From positions 1 to 64,000 of the forward strand of contig NZ_MTQO01000028.1 of the NCBI RefSeq assembly GCF_001984155.1: a DNA stretch of 64,000 bases, written 5' to 3'. Within the stretch, counting starts at the first letter, position 1; the number at the start of each line of letters is the position of its first letter. The notes beneath the pieces are model-generated. The model was not told the origin of the DNA. It saw only the letters and a program-made list of their open reading frames with translations, and made no database searches. Below, one piece after another: positions 25,186-34,785 of the stretch. The position numbers and the translations under genes were made by a program. The DNA comes from Actinosynnema sp. ALI-1.44. GTDB taxonomy: Bacteria; Actinomycetota; Actinomycetes; Mycobacteriales; Pseudonocardiaceae.

Positions 25186-26388
25186 TCAGCCGCCCGGCAT
25201 CACGATCACGTTGGACGGCACCGTGGTGTCGTTGCGCAGCGCCTCGAACAGGGCCTTGGACTTGGCCTCGTCCCACAGGATCACCGACCCGATCTTCGAC
25301 ACGGTCTTGGTACCGCTGAACGGCACGCTCGTGCTCACGGTGGACCCGCTGCTGGCGCCCGCGATGGCGAACCCGAGGCTGGGCAGGTTGTGCAGGTGGT
25401 CGCCCTCGCCGAGGGTGATCGCGTCCGGCGCGTCGGCCAGCAGCGGCACCAGCCGGAACGGGTTGAGCACCGTGCCGGGACTGGCGACCTTGTCCATCAG
25501 CGCCGAGATGAACTGGCGTTGCCGGATGACGCGGTCGAGATCGGCGCGCGGCCCGACTCGCGTCCGGACGTAGCCCAGCGCGTTGGCCCCGTCGAGCTCC
25601 TGGCACCCGGCTGGCAGGTCGATCCCGGCCAGCGGGTCCTTGAGCGGCTTGTCCAGGCACATCTCCACGCCGCCGACCGCGTCGACGACGCTGGCGAACC
25701 CGCCGAAGCCGATCTCGATGTAGTGGTCCAGCCGCAGGTTGGTGTTCTTCTCCACGGTCTGCGCCAACAGCTTCGGGCCGCCGAACGCGTACGCGGCGTT
25801 CAGCTTGTTCTTGCCCTTGCCCGGGATGTCCACATAGGAGTCCCGCAGCAGGCTGACCATCGTCGGCTTCTCGTTGTTGTCCGGCATGTGCAGCAGCAGC
25901 ATCGTGTCGGTGCGCTGGCCCTTGGCGTCCCCTGTGGCCAGTCGCTCCTGTTCCTCGACGTCGAGGCCCTGCCTGCTGTCCGAGCCGACGATCAGCCAGT
26001 TCGTGCCCTTGCCCGCGGCCGGGCGGCCGGGGTAGTCCTCCAGCGCGTTGACCCGGTTGAAGGACGATTCGAGGTAGATCCACGTCGCCGCGATCAGCAC
26101 GACGATCGCGAGCAGGATGATCAGCAGGATCCGGCCGACCCGGCGCTTGCGCCGCGGTGGCCGCCCGCTCGACCCGTACTGGGGTACCTGCTGGCCAGGG
26201 TCCTGCGGTGGTGGCGGCGGCTGGCGGTAGCCGCCTTGCGGCCGCCGGTCATAGCCCTGGTCCTGCCGACCGTAGCCCTGGTTGTGGCGGTTGTGGTCCT
26301 GGCCGCGCTGCGGAGCACCTCCCGGTATGCGGAAGGTTCCTGCCTGGCCGTCCCTCGGACCGTGCGGCTGACTCATCCTCGTCCTCAT
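25186..26388 (-). CDS. LytR-CpsA-Psr (LCP) family wall-glycopolymer ligase
   Basis: 400 aa from ATG 26388 with GGGGGA upstream; a Met four codons later is possible. A Gln/Gly/Pro-rich cytosolic N-tail (~80 residues) ends in PRRKRR, followed by one transmembrane helix near 86-106 and the extracellular LCP domain: TNWLIVGSDSRQ, RTDTMLLLHMP, SLLRDSYVDIPG and VGGVEMCLDKPL, with the conserved Asp/Arg pyrophosphate residues. LCP enzymes attach arabinogalactan or teichoic-type polymers to peptidoglycan. It is followed at once by a GNAT gene. Confidence 0.92.
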   Translation of the reverse strand: MRTRMSQPHGPRDGQAGTFRIPGGAPQRGQDHNRHNQGYGRQDQGYDRRPQGGYRQPPPPPQDPGQQVPQYGSSGRPPRRKRRVGRILLIILLAIVVLIAATWIYLESSFNRVNALEDYPGRPAAGKGTNWLIVGSDSRQGLDVEEQERLATGDAKGQRTDTMLLLHMPDNNEKPTMVSLLRDSYVDIPGKGKNKLNAAYAFGGPKLLAQTVEKNTNLRLDHYIEIGFGGFASVVDAVGGVEMCLDKPLKDPLAGIDLPAGCQELDGANALGYVRTRVGPRADLDRVIRQRQFISALMDKVASPGTVLNPFRLVPLLADAPDAITLGEGDHLHNLPSLGFAIAGASSGSTVSTSVPFSGTKTVSKIGSVILWDEAKSKALFEALRNDTTVPSNVIVMPGG

Positions 26389-26474
26389 GTGTGTCCCCCG
26401 ACTTTTCAAGGATGTTCACAGGACGTGACACCACATGCCGAGGTTGCGTGCACACACCCTACGGAGTCACCTCA

Positions 26475-27095
26475 TCACGCCTCGCGTGAGTGCGCGAGCT
26501 GACCCGTGACGAACTCCCGTACCAGGTCACGCCACACCCGGGGCTTGCGCAGCAGGGCGTGCGTCTCGCCGTCGACCCACCGCAGATCCACCCGATCGGT
26601 CACCCCTTCGGCCCGCCGCGCGTAATCCCGCGTCTTGCGAGGATCGGTGACCCGGTCGAGCGTGCCGTGTGCGACGAACACAGCCCGCCCGGCCAGCTGC
26701 TGAACCGGATCGCTGGGCTCACACCACGGGGCCAACGCGCACACACCGGTGACAGCGGGGTGGTCGGCGACCCGGAAGGCGACCCGCCCGCCCATCGAGT
26801 GACCGATGACGACCACGGGAACCCCGGGGAACCTGCCCTGGACCTCGTCGAGGGCCCACCGCGCGTCCACAACGGGGTCGAGCCGCGGCGCGTTCCACCC
26901 ACGGAGCCGGTTGACCAGCTGGAACACAGCGACGCCGTCGATCCGCGCGAGATCACGGCCGAACAGCGCCATACGCAGGTAGGCCAGCCCGTAGCGGGGC
27001 ATCGGCTGTTCTCCGTGCTCACGACCGCCGTGCAGCAGGAGGGTGACCACCCGTGGGTCGTTGGAACCGAGCTGGTGCAGATGAGGGCCGGACAT
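26475..27095 (-). CDS. Alpha/beta hydrolase (dienelactone-hydrolase-like)
   Basis: 206 aa from ATG 27095. The nucleophile elbow VVIGHSMGGRVAF, the HGGREHGEQP oxyanion region and the late His in DGETHALLR give a Ser-Asp-His hydrolase. ALAPWCEPSDPVQ and FVAHGTLDRVTDP fit small esterase members. The substrate is unknown. It is divergent from the epoxide-hydrolase-like gene, with starts only 71 bp apart. Confidence 0.8.
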   Translation of the reverse strand: MSGPHLHQLGSNDPRVVTLLLHGGREHGEQPMPRYGLAYLRMALFGRDLARIDGVAVFQLVNRLRGWNAPRLDPVVDARWALDEVQGRFPGVPVVVIGHSMGGRVAFRVADHPAVTGVCALAPWCEPSDPVQQLAGRAVFVAHGTLDRVTDPRKTRDYARRAEGVTDRVDLRWVDGETHALLRKPRVWRDLVREFVTGQLAHSREA

Positions 27096-27165
27096 ATTAG
27101 CCACCCTAACCATTCGGCGCCCGGCCCCAGCCGGATTGCGGCGATCCCGGGGGGATACTCGACGA

Positions 27166-28002
27166 GTGATCGAGCACATCGGGATCAGCACAGACCAGGG
27201 CCGCTTCGACGCGTTGGCGGCGGGCCCGGACGACGGACGGGGCGTGCTCCTGCTGCACGGGTTCCCCCAGGCGTCGACGGAATGGGAGCACCAGCTGGCG
27301 ACCCTGTCGGCGGCGGGCCACCGGGCGATCGCACCGGACCAACGCGGCTACTCCCCCGACGTCCGCCCGGAGCGGCCGGAGGACTACAGCATCGAGGACC
27401 TGGCCGCGGACGTGATCAGCATGGCCGACGAACTGGGCTGGACGAAGTTCGACCTGGTCGGCCACGACTGGGGCGGACACGTCGCATGGCACACGGCGGC
27501 CGGGCACCCGGACCGGATCCGAACACTGACGGCGGTCTCGATCCCCCACCCGGGTGCCTACGCCCACGCGCTGAAGACCGACGAGGACCAGCGTCAACGC
27601 TCCTCCTACATCCCGACACTGCAGAACGTCCGAGGAGCGGAGAAACAACTGCTGGCCAACAACGCGGCGGCACTGAAACAGCTCTACGAAGGCGCAGTCC
27701 CCCGCGACCACGTCAGGGAGTACGTCGAACGCCTCTCGGAACCAGGAGCACTGGCAGCGGCCCTGAACTGGTACCGAGGCATCAAGTACAGCGGGAAAAC
27801 CGACAAGGTGAAGGTCCCGACCCTCTACGTGTGGGGAACGGAGGACGTCGCCTTCGGATCGACGGCGGCACTGGCGACCGAGGACTGGGTGGAAGGCCCC
27901 TACCGCTTCGAGATGTTCCAGGACATCGGCCACTGGCTGCCGGAACAGGCGGACGAAGGCCTGAGCCGACTCCTGCTGGAACACCTGTCCCAGCATGGCT
28001 GA
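27166..28002 (+). CDS. Alpha/beta hydrolase, epoxide-hydrolase-like
   Basis: 278 aa from GTG 27166. The HGFPQAS motif, the nucleophile segment LVGHDWGGHVAW (Asp nucleophile as in soluble epoxide hydrolases), WGTEDVAFG with the acid and the late DIGHWLPEQ with the catalytic His are all present. Cap-domain Tyr residues were not assigned, so a haloalkane dehalogenase is possible. Its last 8 bp overlap the MobA-like gene. A-ending codons (GGA, ACA, AAA) are frequent towards the 3' end. Confidence 0.82.
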   Translation: MIEHIGISTDQGRFDALAAGPDDGRGVLLLHGFPQASTEWEHQLATLSAAGHRAIAPDQRGYSPDVRPERPEDYSIEDLAADVISMADELGWTKFDLVGHDWGGHVAWHTAAGHPDRIRTLTAVSIPHPGAYAHALKTDEDQRQRSSYIPTLQNVRGAEKQLLANNAAALKQLYEGAVPRDHVREYVERLSEPGALAAALNWYRGIKYSGKTDKVKVPTLYVWGTEDVAFGSTAALATEDWVEGPYRFEMFQDIGHWLPEQADEGLSRLLLEHLSQHG

Positions 28003-28585
28003 AACACGGGTGGCGGGCCTGGTCCTGGCGGCCGGAGCGGGCAGTAGATACGGAATGCCCAAGGCAAGAGTCCACTTCCAGGGCGAACTCCTCGTCCAAC
28101 GAGCGGTCCGAGTGCTGACGGGGGGTGGCTGCTGCCCCGTCCTCGCGGTACTGGGCGCGGACAGCGAGGTGGTCCGCGAAGAAGCACCAGACCTCAACGC
28201 CGTCGACAATCCCGACTGGCAACAGGGAATGGGATCGTCACTGAGAGTCGGCTTGAAAACCCTGGGAGAAGCGGACGCGGTGATCATCCTCCCGGTGGAC
28301 ACCCCGGGAATCAGCGCGGAGGCGATCACCCGGCTGCAAAAGCTGGCGAGCCCCGACGCCTTGCTGCGAGCCAGCTACCACGGCGAACCGGGCCACCCGG
28401 TCCTGATCGGAAGACAACACTGGGAAGGCGTGTACGAACTGGCAACGGGAGACGCGGGAGCGCGAGAGTACCTGCGCAGGCACAAGCCGGACCTGATCCC
28501 CTGCGAGGACGTGGCAGAGGGCTCCGATGTGGACACCCCAGACCAGCTGCCGATGACTCTTGACGCCCACCCCCGAGTGGTATAG
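27995..28585 (+). CDS. MobA-like nucleotidyltransferase (MocA/CoxI-associated type)
   Basis: 196 aa. The N-terminal LVLAAGAGSRYGMPKARV is the nucleotide-binding loop of MobA/MocA proteins; QGMGSSLRVGLKTL and ILPVDTPGISAEAI carry the metal-binding Asp. Relatives make molybdenum-cofactor dinucleotides or activate other small molecules with CTP or GTP. No molybdoenzyme gene is nearby, so the role is open. It overlaps the upstream hydrolase gene by 8 bp and is probably co-translated. A-ending codons are unusually common. Confidence 0.8.
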   Translation: MAETRVAGLVLAAGAGSRYGMPKARVHFQGELLVQRAVRVLTGGGCCPVLAVLGADSEVVREEAPDLNAVDNPDWQQGMGSSLRVGLKTLGEADAVIILPVDTPGISAEAITRLQKLASPDALLRASYHGEPGHPVLIGRQHWEGVYELATGDAGAREYLRRHKPDLIPCEDVAEGSDVDTPDQLPMTLDAHPRVV

Positions 28586-28619
28586 ACCATTGCGAGGTCG
28601 ACCGAGGAGGAACCCGAGC

Positions 28620-29336
28620 ATGGCCGTATTCGGCAACCTGGTCAGAGATCACCTGACCCAGGTCGAAAAGCACAACGCCGACGCGTTGAACAACGTCGCC
28701 GAACTGTTCCTCGGCAGCATCAGGGCCGGCGGTCTGGTGCTGACCGGCGGTGCCGGTCACTCGCTGGCGGTCGTCGCCGAGACGTTCTACCGCGCGGGCG
28801 GCCTGGCCTGCGTGTACCCGCTGTACCACCCCCAGATCCAACCGCTGCACGGCGCCCGCGCGTCCACCAGCGCGGAGCGGATCAGCGGCCTCGCCGACGA
28901 CGTTTTCGGCAAGGTCGGGCTCAGCGGCCACGACGTGCTGGTGGTCTTCTCCACCTCCGGCGTGAACCCGTACCCGGTCGAACTGGCGATCGCCGCGCAG
29001 AACGCGGGCATGCCGGTCGTCGCGGTCACGTCCTCGCATGCCAACGCGGCGGCGCCGCGCCGGGCGGACACCACGCTCGCCGAGAACGCCTCCATCGTGC
29101 TGGACACGCTCGTGGCGCCCGGCGACTCCAGCTACCCGCCGGAGGCACCGGTCACCTCGGCGCTGTCCACTGTGGCCAACGCCTTCCTGTGGGGCGAGAT
29201 CCTCGCCCGCCTGGTCGACAAGGCCACGGCCGCCGGTGTGGAGATCCCGCTGTGGCGCAGCTCCAACGTGCCCGGCGGCGACGAGGCCAACCAGCGCTAC
29301 CTCGACCTGTACGGGCCCCGCGTCCCGCAGCTCTGA
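28620..29336 (+). CDS. SIS-domain sugar-phosphate-binding protein
   Basis: 238 aa from ATG 28620, preceded by GGAGGA. SIS fold: GGLVLTGGAGHSLAVVAETF binds the phosphate, and VLVVFSTSGVNPYPVELA is the second sugar-phosphate loop with its S-T-S-G. It is closest to the UPF0309-type group of small SIS proteins that may isomerise or sense N-acetyl-hexosamine phosphates. It starts 34 bp after the nucleotidyltransferase gene and returns to normal G/C-ending codons. It is convergent with the ABC exporter. Confidence 0.82.
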   Translation: MAVFGNLVRDHLTQVEKHNADALNNVAELFLGSIRAGGLVLTGGAGHSLAVVAETFYRAGGLACVYPLYHPQIQPLHGARASTSAERISGLADDVFGKVGLSGHDVLVVFSTSGVNPYPVELAIAAQNAGMPVVAVTSSHANAAAPRRADTTLAENASIVLDTLVAPGDSSYPPEAPVTSALSTVANAFLWGEILARLVDKATAAGVEIPLWRSSNVPGGDEANQRYLDLYGPRVPQL

Positions 29337-29358
29337 CCAGGACGGACATCGGGGTCCC

Positions 29359-31242
29359 TCATCGAGCAGGGGCCTCGATGCCCGCCCTGGGCCGGGCGAA
29401 CTGCGTGGTGTGCAGTTCGGCGTACCGGCCGTCGCGGTCGAGCAGTTCGGCGTGGGTGCCGCGCTCGACGATCCGGCCGCCTTCCACCACCAGGATCTGG
29501 TCGGCCGCGCGGATGGTGGACAGCCGGTGCGCGATCACGATCGCCGTCCGGCCGTCCAGCGCGTGCACGAGCGCCTCCTGCACCGCCGCCTCCGATTCGG
29601 AGTCCAGGTGCGCGGTGGCCTCGTCGAGGATCACCACGCGCTGGTCGGCCAGCAGCAGCCGGGCGATCGTCAGGCGTTGCCTTTCCCCGCCGGACAGCCG
29701 GTACCCGCGTTCGCCGACGACCGTGTCCAGGCCGTCCGGCAGTGCGGCGATCAACTCGGTGAGCCTGGCGCGGTCGAGCGCCGAGGCGATCTCCTCGTCG
29801 GTGGCTCCCGGGCGGGCGTAGGCCACGTTGGCGCGGATGGTGTCGTGGAACAGGTGCCCGTCCTGGGTCACCACGCCGACGGTGTCCCGCAGCGAGTCGA
29901 ACGAGAGGTCTCTGACGTCCACACCGGACAGACGAACCGCTCCGCTGTCCACATCGTACAATCGGGGCACCAGCGACGCGATCGTCGACTTGCCTGCGCC
30001 CGATGATCCGACGAGTGCGACCATCTGACCGGGCTCGGCGCGGAAGTCGATGCCGTGCAACACTTCCCTGCCACCGCGGGTGTCGAGCGCCGCGACCTCC
30101 TCCAGCGACGCCAGCGAGACCTTCTCGGCCGCCGGGTAGGCGAACCGCACAACGTCGAACTCGACCGCGACGCCGCCACCGGCGGGCACCGCGCGGGCGT
30201 CCGGCTTCTCGGCGATCATCGGTTCCAGGTCGAGCACCTCGAAGACCCGTTCGAACGACACGAGCGCGGTCATAACGTCGACCCGCACGTTGGCCAGCGC
30301 CGTCAACGGCGAGTACAGCCGCGTCAGCAGCAATGCCAGCGCGACGACGGTGCCGGGCGCGAGTTCGCCGCGGATCGCCAGCCACCCCCCGAGGCCGTAG
30401 ACCAACGCCTGCGCCAATGCGGAAACCAGTGTCAGGCTGGTCATGAACCAGCGGGTCGCCATCGCGTTCTTGATGCCGATGTCCCGGACCCTGCCCGCTT
30501 TCGACCCGAATTCCTCCGCCTCCGCCTTCGGGTGGCCGAAAAGCTTGACCAATGTCGCGCCCGGCGCGGAAAAACGTTCGGTCATCTGCGTTGTCATCGA
30601 CGCGTTCAACCCGGACGCCTCGCGCTGCAGATCGGCGAGCCTGCGCCCGACGCGCTTCGCGGGCAGTACGAACACCGGCAGCAGGACCAGCGCCAAGGCC
30701 GTCACCTGCCAGGACAGCGTGAGCATCACGGCGAGGGAGAGCGCGAGCTGGATCACGTTGGCGACAAGCCCCGACAGGGTGGACGTGAACGCGCGTTGCG
30801 CACCCATCACGTCGTTGTTGAGCCGCGACACCAGCGCGCCCGTCCTCGTCCTGGTGAAGAACGCGACCGGCATCCGCTGCACGTGTCCGAAAACCGAACG
30901 GCGCAGATCGAAGATCACTCCTTCGCCGATTCGCGCGGACTGCCAGCGCTCGACCAATCCGAGTCCCGCGTCGAGTACCGCGAGTGCCGCAATCAGCACG
31001 GCGAGCCAAATCACCAAAGACGCGTCACGACCACCGACAATCGCGTCGACGACCCGTCCGGCAAGCAATGGTGTCGTCACTGCCAGCACCGCCGACGCGA
31101 CCGTGAGTATCAGAAACGCAATCAGCATCTTCCGATGGGGTTTGGCAAAACGCAGTACCCGCCGAACTGTGCCTTTCCGAACGCCCTTTGGGGCGTCGGC
31201 ACCGCGCGCCGCCCCCATCAACAGACTCCAGGTTCCGTCCAC
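29359..31242 (-). CDS. ABC exporter, fused permease and ATPase
   Basis: 627 aa from GTG 31242 with AGGGAG upstream. Six transmembrane helices span ~40-310, with the coupling-helix segment FGHVQRMPVAFFTRTRTG. The ATPase follows: Walker A VGSSGAGKST near 414, signature LSGGERQRL near 514, Walker B VVILDEATAHLD near 535 and H-loop IAHRLST. It is a half-transporter of the MsbA/lipid-drug exporter type and should work as a homodimer. The substrate is unknown. It is divergent from the GT87-like gene, with starts 75 bp apart. Confidence 0.92.
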   Translation of the reverse strand: MDGTWSLLMGAARGADAPKGVRKGTVRRVLRFAKPHRKMLIAFLILTVASAVLAVTTPLLAGRVVDAIVGGRDASLVIWLAVLIAALAVLDAGLGLVERWQSARIGEGVIFDLRRSVFGHVQRMPVAFFTRTRTGALVSRLNNDVMGAQRAFTSTLSGLVANVIQLALSLAVMLTLSWQVTALALVLLPVFVLPAKRVGRRLADLQREASGLNASMTTQMTERFSAPGATLVKLFGHPKAEAEEFGSKAGRVRDIGIKNAMATRWFMTSLTLVSALAQALVYGLGGWLAIRGELAPGTVVALALLLTRLYSPLTALANVRVDVMTALVSFERVFEVLDLEPMIAEKPDARAVPAGGGVAVEFDVVRFAYPAAEKVSLASLEEVAALDTRGGREVLHGIDFRAEPGQMVALVGSSGAGKSTIASLVPRLYDVDSGAVRLSGVDVRDLSFDSLRDTVGVVTQDGHLFHDTIRANVAYARPGATDEEIASALDRARLTELIAALPDGLDTVVGERGYRLSGGERQRLTIARLLLADQRVVILDEATAHLDSESEAAVQEALVHALDGRTAIVIAHRLSTIRAADQILVVEGGRIVERGTHAELLDRDGRYAELHTTQFARPRAGIEAPAR

Positions 31243-31316
31243 CCCAGCACTCCCTCTCTCCGCTGGAGACAACACCCCTGAACTGCTGTCCCTTCCCCAT
31301 CGGTACAGTTTTCGCT

Positions 31317-32573
31317 GTGGGCGATCGGCGCAGGGCTCTGGGGTTGGACATCGCCATCTACGCGGCGTGCGCTGTGTTCGCCATCGTCACCGCGCTGTGG
31401 TCGGAGTTCTACGGCTACCGGATCTGGGGCAACTTCGCGTCGTTCGCGTACGTGTTCGGCGCGCTGCACGCGGTCTGGCTGCTGACCACGACCGGCACCG
31501 GGTGGCTGCGGTCACGCTGGATCCCGGTCGGGCTGGTCGGCGGCGTCGGCATGCTCGCCCCGCTGCTCGTGCTGATCTTCCGCAGGCTGACCGGCTCGGA
31601 CTGGGTGATCAAACCGTTCCAGTGGTCCGCCCAGCCGGAGGTCTGGGTGATCGAGCGCTCGGCGAGCCTGCTGTTCGACACCGGGACGCCCTACGTGGAC
31701 ATCGCCGCGCTGCCGCGCCCGCCGGAGGTCAACGACTACACCCCCTACGGCCCGGCGATGACGATCTTCGGCATGCCGCGGGCGTTGCTGGGCGGCGCGA
31801 TCACCGACGCGCGGATCGTGTTCGCGCTCACCGCGATCGCCACCGTGCTGCTCAGCCTGAAACTCCTCGGCTGGCCGAAGCCGCCGGTCCGTGCCGCGCA
31901 CCTGGCGCTGGTGAGCCCGCTGACCGCGCTGACGTTCGCCGTCGCCGGTCCGGACCTGGCCATCATCGGCCTGATCATCCTCGCGGGCGCGCTCGCCGCG
32001 CGGCGCAAGGTGGTGTGGTGCGCGCTCGTGCTGGCCCTGGTGGTCAGCATGAAGCTGAGCGCGCTCCCAGCCGTGGTGGTGATCGTGTTCCACGTCGTCA
32101 CCACCAGGGCCGGTCGCGCGTCACTGCTCAGGTTCGCCACCGCGGTCATCGGGGTCACCGCGCTGCTGAACATCCCGGTGTTGATCGTCCACCCGGGAGC
32201 CTTCATCGAACACGTGATCAAGTTCCCGTCCGGGACGGGCCTGATCACCTCACCAGCGGCAAGCCCACTGCCTGGTCATTTGATCTCGAGTGCCGGCCAG
32301 GTGGGGCATGCAGTCGCACTCGTTCTGCTCGGGCTCACCGCTCTGGCGCTGACCGTCTGGCTGTTCGTCCGCCCACCGGCGACCGGCTCGGACACGATGC
32401 TCAAGGCCGCGATCGGACTCGGCGCCGCGATCCTGATGGTGCCCGCCAGCCGATACGGCTACCTCGTGTACCCACTCGTGCTGTGGGGGGCCGCGATGAC
32501 GTTCGCGGTGGCCGAGCGGGCCGCTCCCCGGCCGGCCGAACCGCAAGATCTGTCGGTGTCACAGGCCCGGTAG
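31317..32573 (+). CDS. Polytopic membrane protein, GT87-like glycosyltransferase
   Basis: 418 aa from GTG 31317. About ten transmembrane helices are visible. An extracytosolic loop with PEVNDYTPYGPAMTIFG resembles the acceptor loop of GT-C enzymes such as actinobacterial GT87 mannosyltransferases. Those use polyprenyl-phosphate sugars for lipoglycan or wall synthesis. The catalytic Asp was not assigned with confidence, so the call is tentative. It is convergent with the small HTH gene, 36 bp apart. Confidence 0.6.
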   Translation: MGDRRRALGLDIAIYAACAVFAIVTALWSEFYGYRIWGNFASFAYVFGALHAVWLLTTTGTGWLRSRWIPVGLVGGVGMLAPLLVLIFRRLTGSDWVIKPFQWSAQPEVWVIERSASLLFDTGTPYVDIAALPRPPEVNDYTPYGPAMTIFGMPRALLGGAITDARIVFALTAIATVLLSLKLLGWPKPPVRAAHLALVSPLTALTFAVAGPDLAIIGLIILAGALAARRKVVWCALVLALVVSMKLSALPAVVVIVFHVVTTRAGRASLLRFATAVIGVTALLNIPVLIVHPGAFIEHVIKFPSGTGLITSPAASPLPGHLISSAGQVGHAVALVLLGLTALALTVWLFVRPPATGSDTMLKAAIGLGAAILMVPASRYGYLVYPLVLWGAAMTFAVAERAAPRPAEPQDLSVSQAR

Positions 32574-32609
32574 AACACGGGTATGCAGCGAGAACAGCCC
32601 AGACAGCCG

Positions 32610-32819
32610 CTACTTCTTCTTGGTACGCGTGGCACCGCCACGGCCACGCAGCTGCACCCCGGACTCCGACAGAACCCGGTGCACGAAACCGTACGACCGG
32701 CCCGTCGACTCAGCCAAAGCGCGGATGCTGGCACCCTTTTCGTACTTCTTCTTCAGATCAGCGGCTAGCTTGTCGCGCGTACTTCCAGTAATGCGCGCGC
32801 CTTTCTTGAGGTCAGCCAC
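32610..32819 (-). CDS. Conserved small actinobacterial HTH protein
   Basis: 69 aa, Lys/Arg-rich. ITGSTRDKLAADLKKKYEKG leads into a resolvase-type helix-turn-helix (SIRALAESTGRSYGFVHRVL) and a basic tail RGRGGATRTKKK. This short protein is highly conserved across actinobacteria and is probably a DNA-binding regulator or nucleoid-associated protein. The 172 bp upstream hold its promoter; no palindrome stands out there. It precedes no co-directional gene nearby. Confidence 0.85.
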   Translation of the reverse strand: MADLKKGARITGSTRDKLAADLKKKYEKGASIRALAESTGRSYGFVHRVLSESGVQLRGRGGATRTKKK

Positions 32820-32991
32820 GTCTCCGCCTTCCGTAGCGAGTAACTAGGGTCACATGCGACCCCTGCGCCCGCAATGATCGAACACGGAAGCGCGGAACGC
32901 CAGGCGAGTTGCAAAAATCATCATGAAGTCGCCCACTCGCACTACTCCATCCGAGTGGATCACCGATGATCGAGGCGCATCCGTGCGGGAT

Positions 32992-34620
32992 TCAGGCCAA
33001 CTGGACCAACTCAAGATAGTCTGGGGACCAATGATCCTCTGTGCCGTCCGGCAGCAGGATCACGCGCTCCGGCTCCAGCGCCTCGACCGCACCGGGGTCG
33101 TGGGTGACGAGCACGACCGCGCCCGTGTAGCGGCGCAACGCGTCCAGAACCTGTTCGCGGCTGGCCGGGTCGAGGTTGTTGGTCGGCTCGTCGAGCAGCA
33201 ACACGTTGGCCGCACTGGAGACCAGGCCGGCCAGCGCGAGCCGGGTCTTCTCGCCGCCGGACAGCGTTCCCGCGGGCTGGTCCAACTGCTCCCCGGTGAA
33301 CAGGAACGTGCCGAGCAGCGTGCGAAGTTGCTGCTCAGGCGTGTCCGGGGCGGCGTGCCGGATGTTCTGCCACACGCTGGCCGCGTGGTCGAGCGTCTCG
33401 TGTTCCTGCGCGTAGTAGCCCAGCCGCATGCCATGTCCGGGTAGGACAGTGCCGGCGTCGGCGGGCTCCATCCCGCCGAGCAGCCGCAGCAACGTGGTCT
33501 TGCCCGCGCCGTTGAGGCCGAGCACGACGACCTTGGAGCCGCGGTCGATGGCCAGGTCGACCCCGGTGAACACCTCGAGCGAGCCGTAGACCTTGGTCAG
33601 GCCCTCCGCGGTCAACGGGGTACGGCCGCACGGCGCCGGATCGGGGAACTTGATCCTGGCGACCTTGTCGGACTGGCGCTCCGCCTCGAGTCCGGACAGC
33701 AGCTTCTGCGCGCGCTTGGCCATGTTCTGCGCGGCAACGGCCTTCGTGGCCTTGGCGCGCATCTTGTCGGCCTGCGCCATCAGCGCGCCTGCCTTCTTCT
33801 CCGCGTTCGCGCGTTCGCGGCGGCGGCGCTTCTCGTCGGTGGCACGGGCTTCGAGGTACTTCTTCCAGCCCATGTTGTACAGATCGAGTTCGCCGCGGTT
33901 GGCGTCGAGGAACCAGACCTTGTTCACGACCGCGTCGAGCAGTTCGACGTCGTGGCTGATCACGACCAGTCCGCCGTCGTGCGACTTGAGGAAGGTGCGC
34001 AGCCAGTTGATCGAGTCCGCGTCCAGGTGGTTGGTCGGCTCGTCGAGCAGCAGGATCGTGCTGGACTTGCCGCCGGCGCCCGCGTCGGACGCGGCGAACA
34101 GGATCCGGGAGAGCTCGACCCGGCGGCGCTGGCCACCGGAGAGCGTGCCCATCGGCTGGGCGAGCACCCGGTCGGCCAGACCGAGGTTGCTGCAGATCCG
34201 CGCGGCCTCGCTTTCCGCGGCGTAGCCGCCGAGCGCGGCGAAGCGCTCCTCCAGCTTGCCGTACTTCTCGACCGCCTTCTCCCTGGCGCGCTCGTCGACC
34301 AGCTCGGCCATGGCCGTCTGCGCCTTCTCCATCTCGCGCAGCAGATGGTCGAGACCACGCGCGGACAGCACGCGGTCCTTGGCCGTGACCGACAGGTCGC
34401 CTTCGCGCGGGTCCTGCGGGAGGTAGCCGACCTCGCTGGTGCGCCGCACGGCGCCCGCGTACGGCTGACCCTCGCCTGCGAGCACCTTCAGCGAGGTGGT
34501 CTTGCCCGCGCCGTTGCGGCCGACCAGGCCGATGCGGTCGCCCGGCTGGACACGCAGTGTCGTTTCCGAGAGCAGGATGCGCGAGCCAGCGCGCAGCTCC
34601 AGATCGATAGCAGTGATCAC
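32992..34620 (-). CDS. ABC-F ATPase (ribosome-associated)
   Basis: 542 aa from GTG 34620. Two ATPase domains in one chain with no membrane segment: Walker A GRNGAGKTT and GLNGAGKTT, signatures LSGGQRRRVELSR and LSGGEKTRLALAG, Walker B LLLDEPTNHLD and LLLDEPTNNLD. The Lys/Arg-rich linker (KRRRRERANAEKK, then repeated AKRAQKLL) is the P-site tRNA-interaction motif region. ABC-F proteins act at the ribosomal E site; some confer antibiotic resistance, others are housekeeping. The stretch fits a broadly conserved member, so resistance is not assumed. Confidence 0.93.
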   Translation of the reverse strand: MITAIDLELRAGSRILLSETTLRVQPGDRIGLVGRNGAGKTTSLKVLAGEGQPYAGAVRRTSEVGYLPQDPREGDLSVTAKDRVLSARGLDHLLREMEKAQTAMAELVDERAREKAVEKYGKLEERFAALGGYAAESEAARICSNLGLADRVLAQPMGTLSGGQRRRVELSRILFAASDAGAGGKSSTILLLDEPTNHLDADSINWLRTFLKSHDGGLVVISHDVELLDAVVNKVWFLDANRGELDLYNMGWKKYLEARATDEKRRRRERANAEKKAGALMAQADKMRAKATKAVAAQNMAKRAQKLLSGLEAERQSDKVARIKFPDPAPCGRTPLTAEGLTKVYGSLEVFTGVDLAIDRGSKVVVLGLNGAGKTTLLRLLGGMEPADAGTVLPGHGMRLGYYAQEHETLDHAASVWQNIRHAAPDTPEQQLRTLLGTFLFTGEQLDQPAGTLSGGEKTRLALAGLVSSAANVLLLDEPTNNLDPASREQVLDALRRYTGAVVLVTHDPGAVEALEPERVILLPDGTEDHWSPDYLELVQLA

Positions 34621-34785
34621 CAGTAGGGCTCCGTAGACAAGTGGCACGCGGTGGCGACCACGGTTCTCTAGTTTACAGGCCCCCGGCGAACGGTTTTTGC
34701 CGCGCCGGGCGACTCAGTGTCCACAATAGACGGGACGGGCCGGGCACTTCGCGCGTTCCGCCGGGTGCGTGTCACCATCTTGACC

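Noticed and set aside
32992-34620. ABC-F gene as an antibiotic-resistance determinant
   Set aside because: It matches the broadly conserved type, and no antibiotic cluster or inducible leader is visible.
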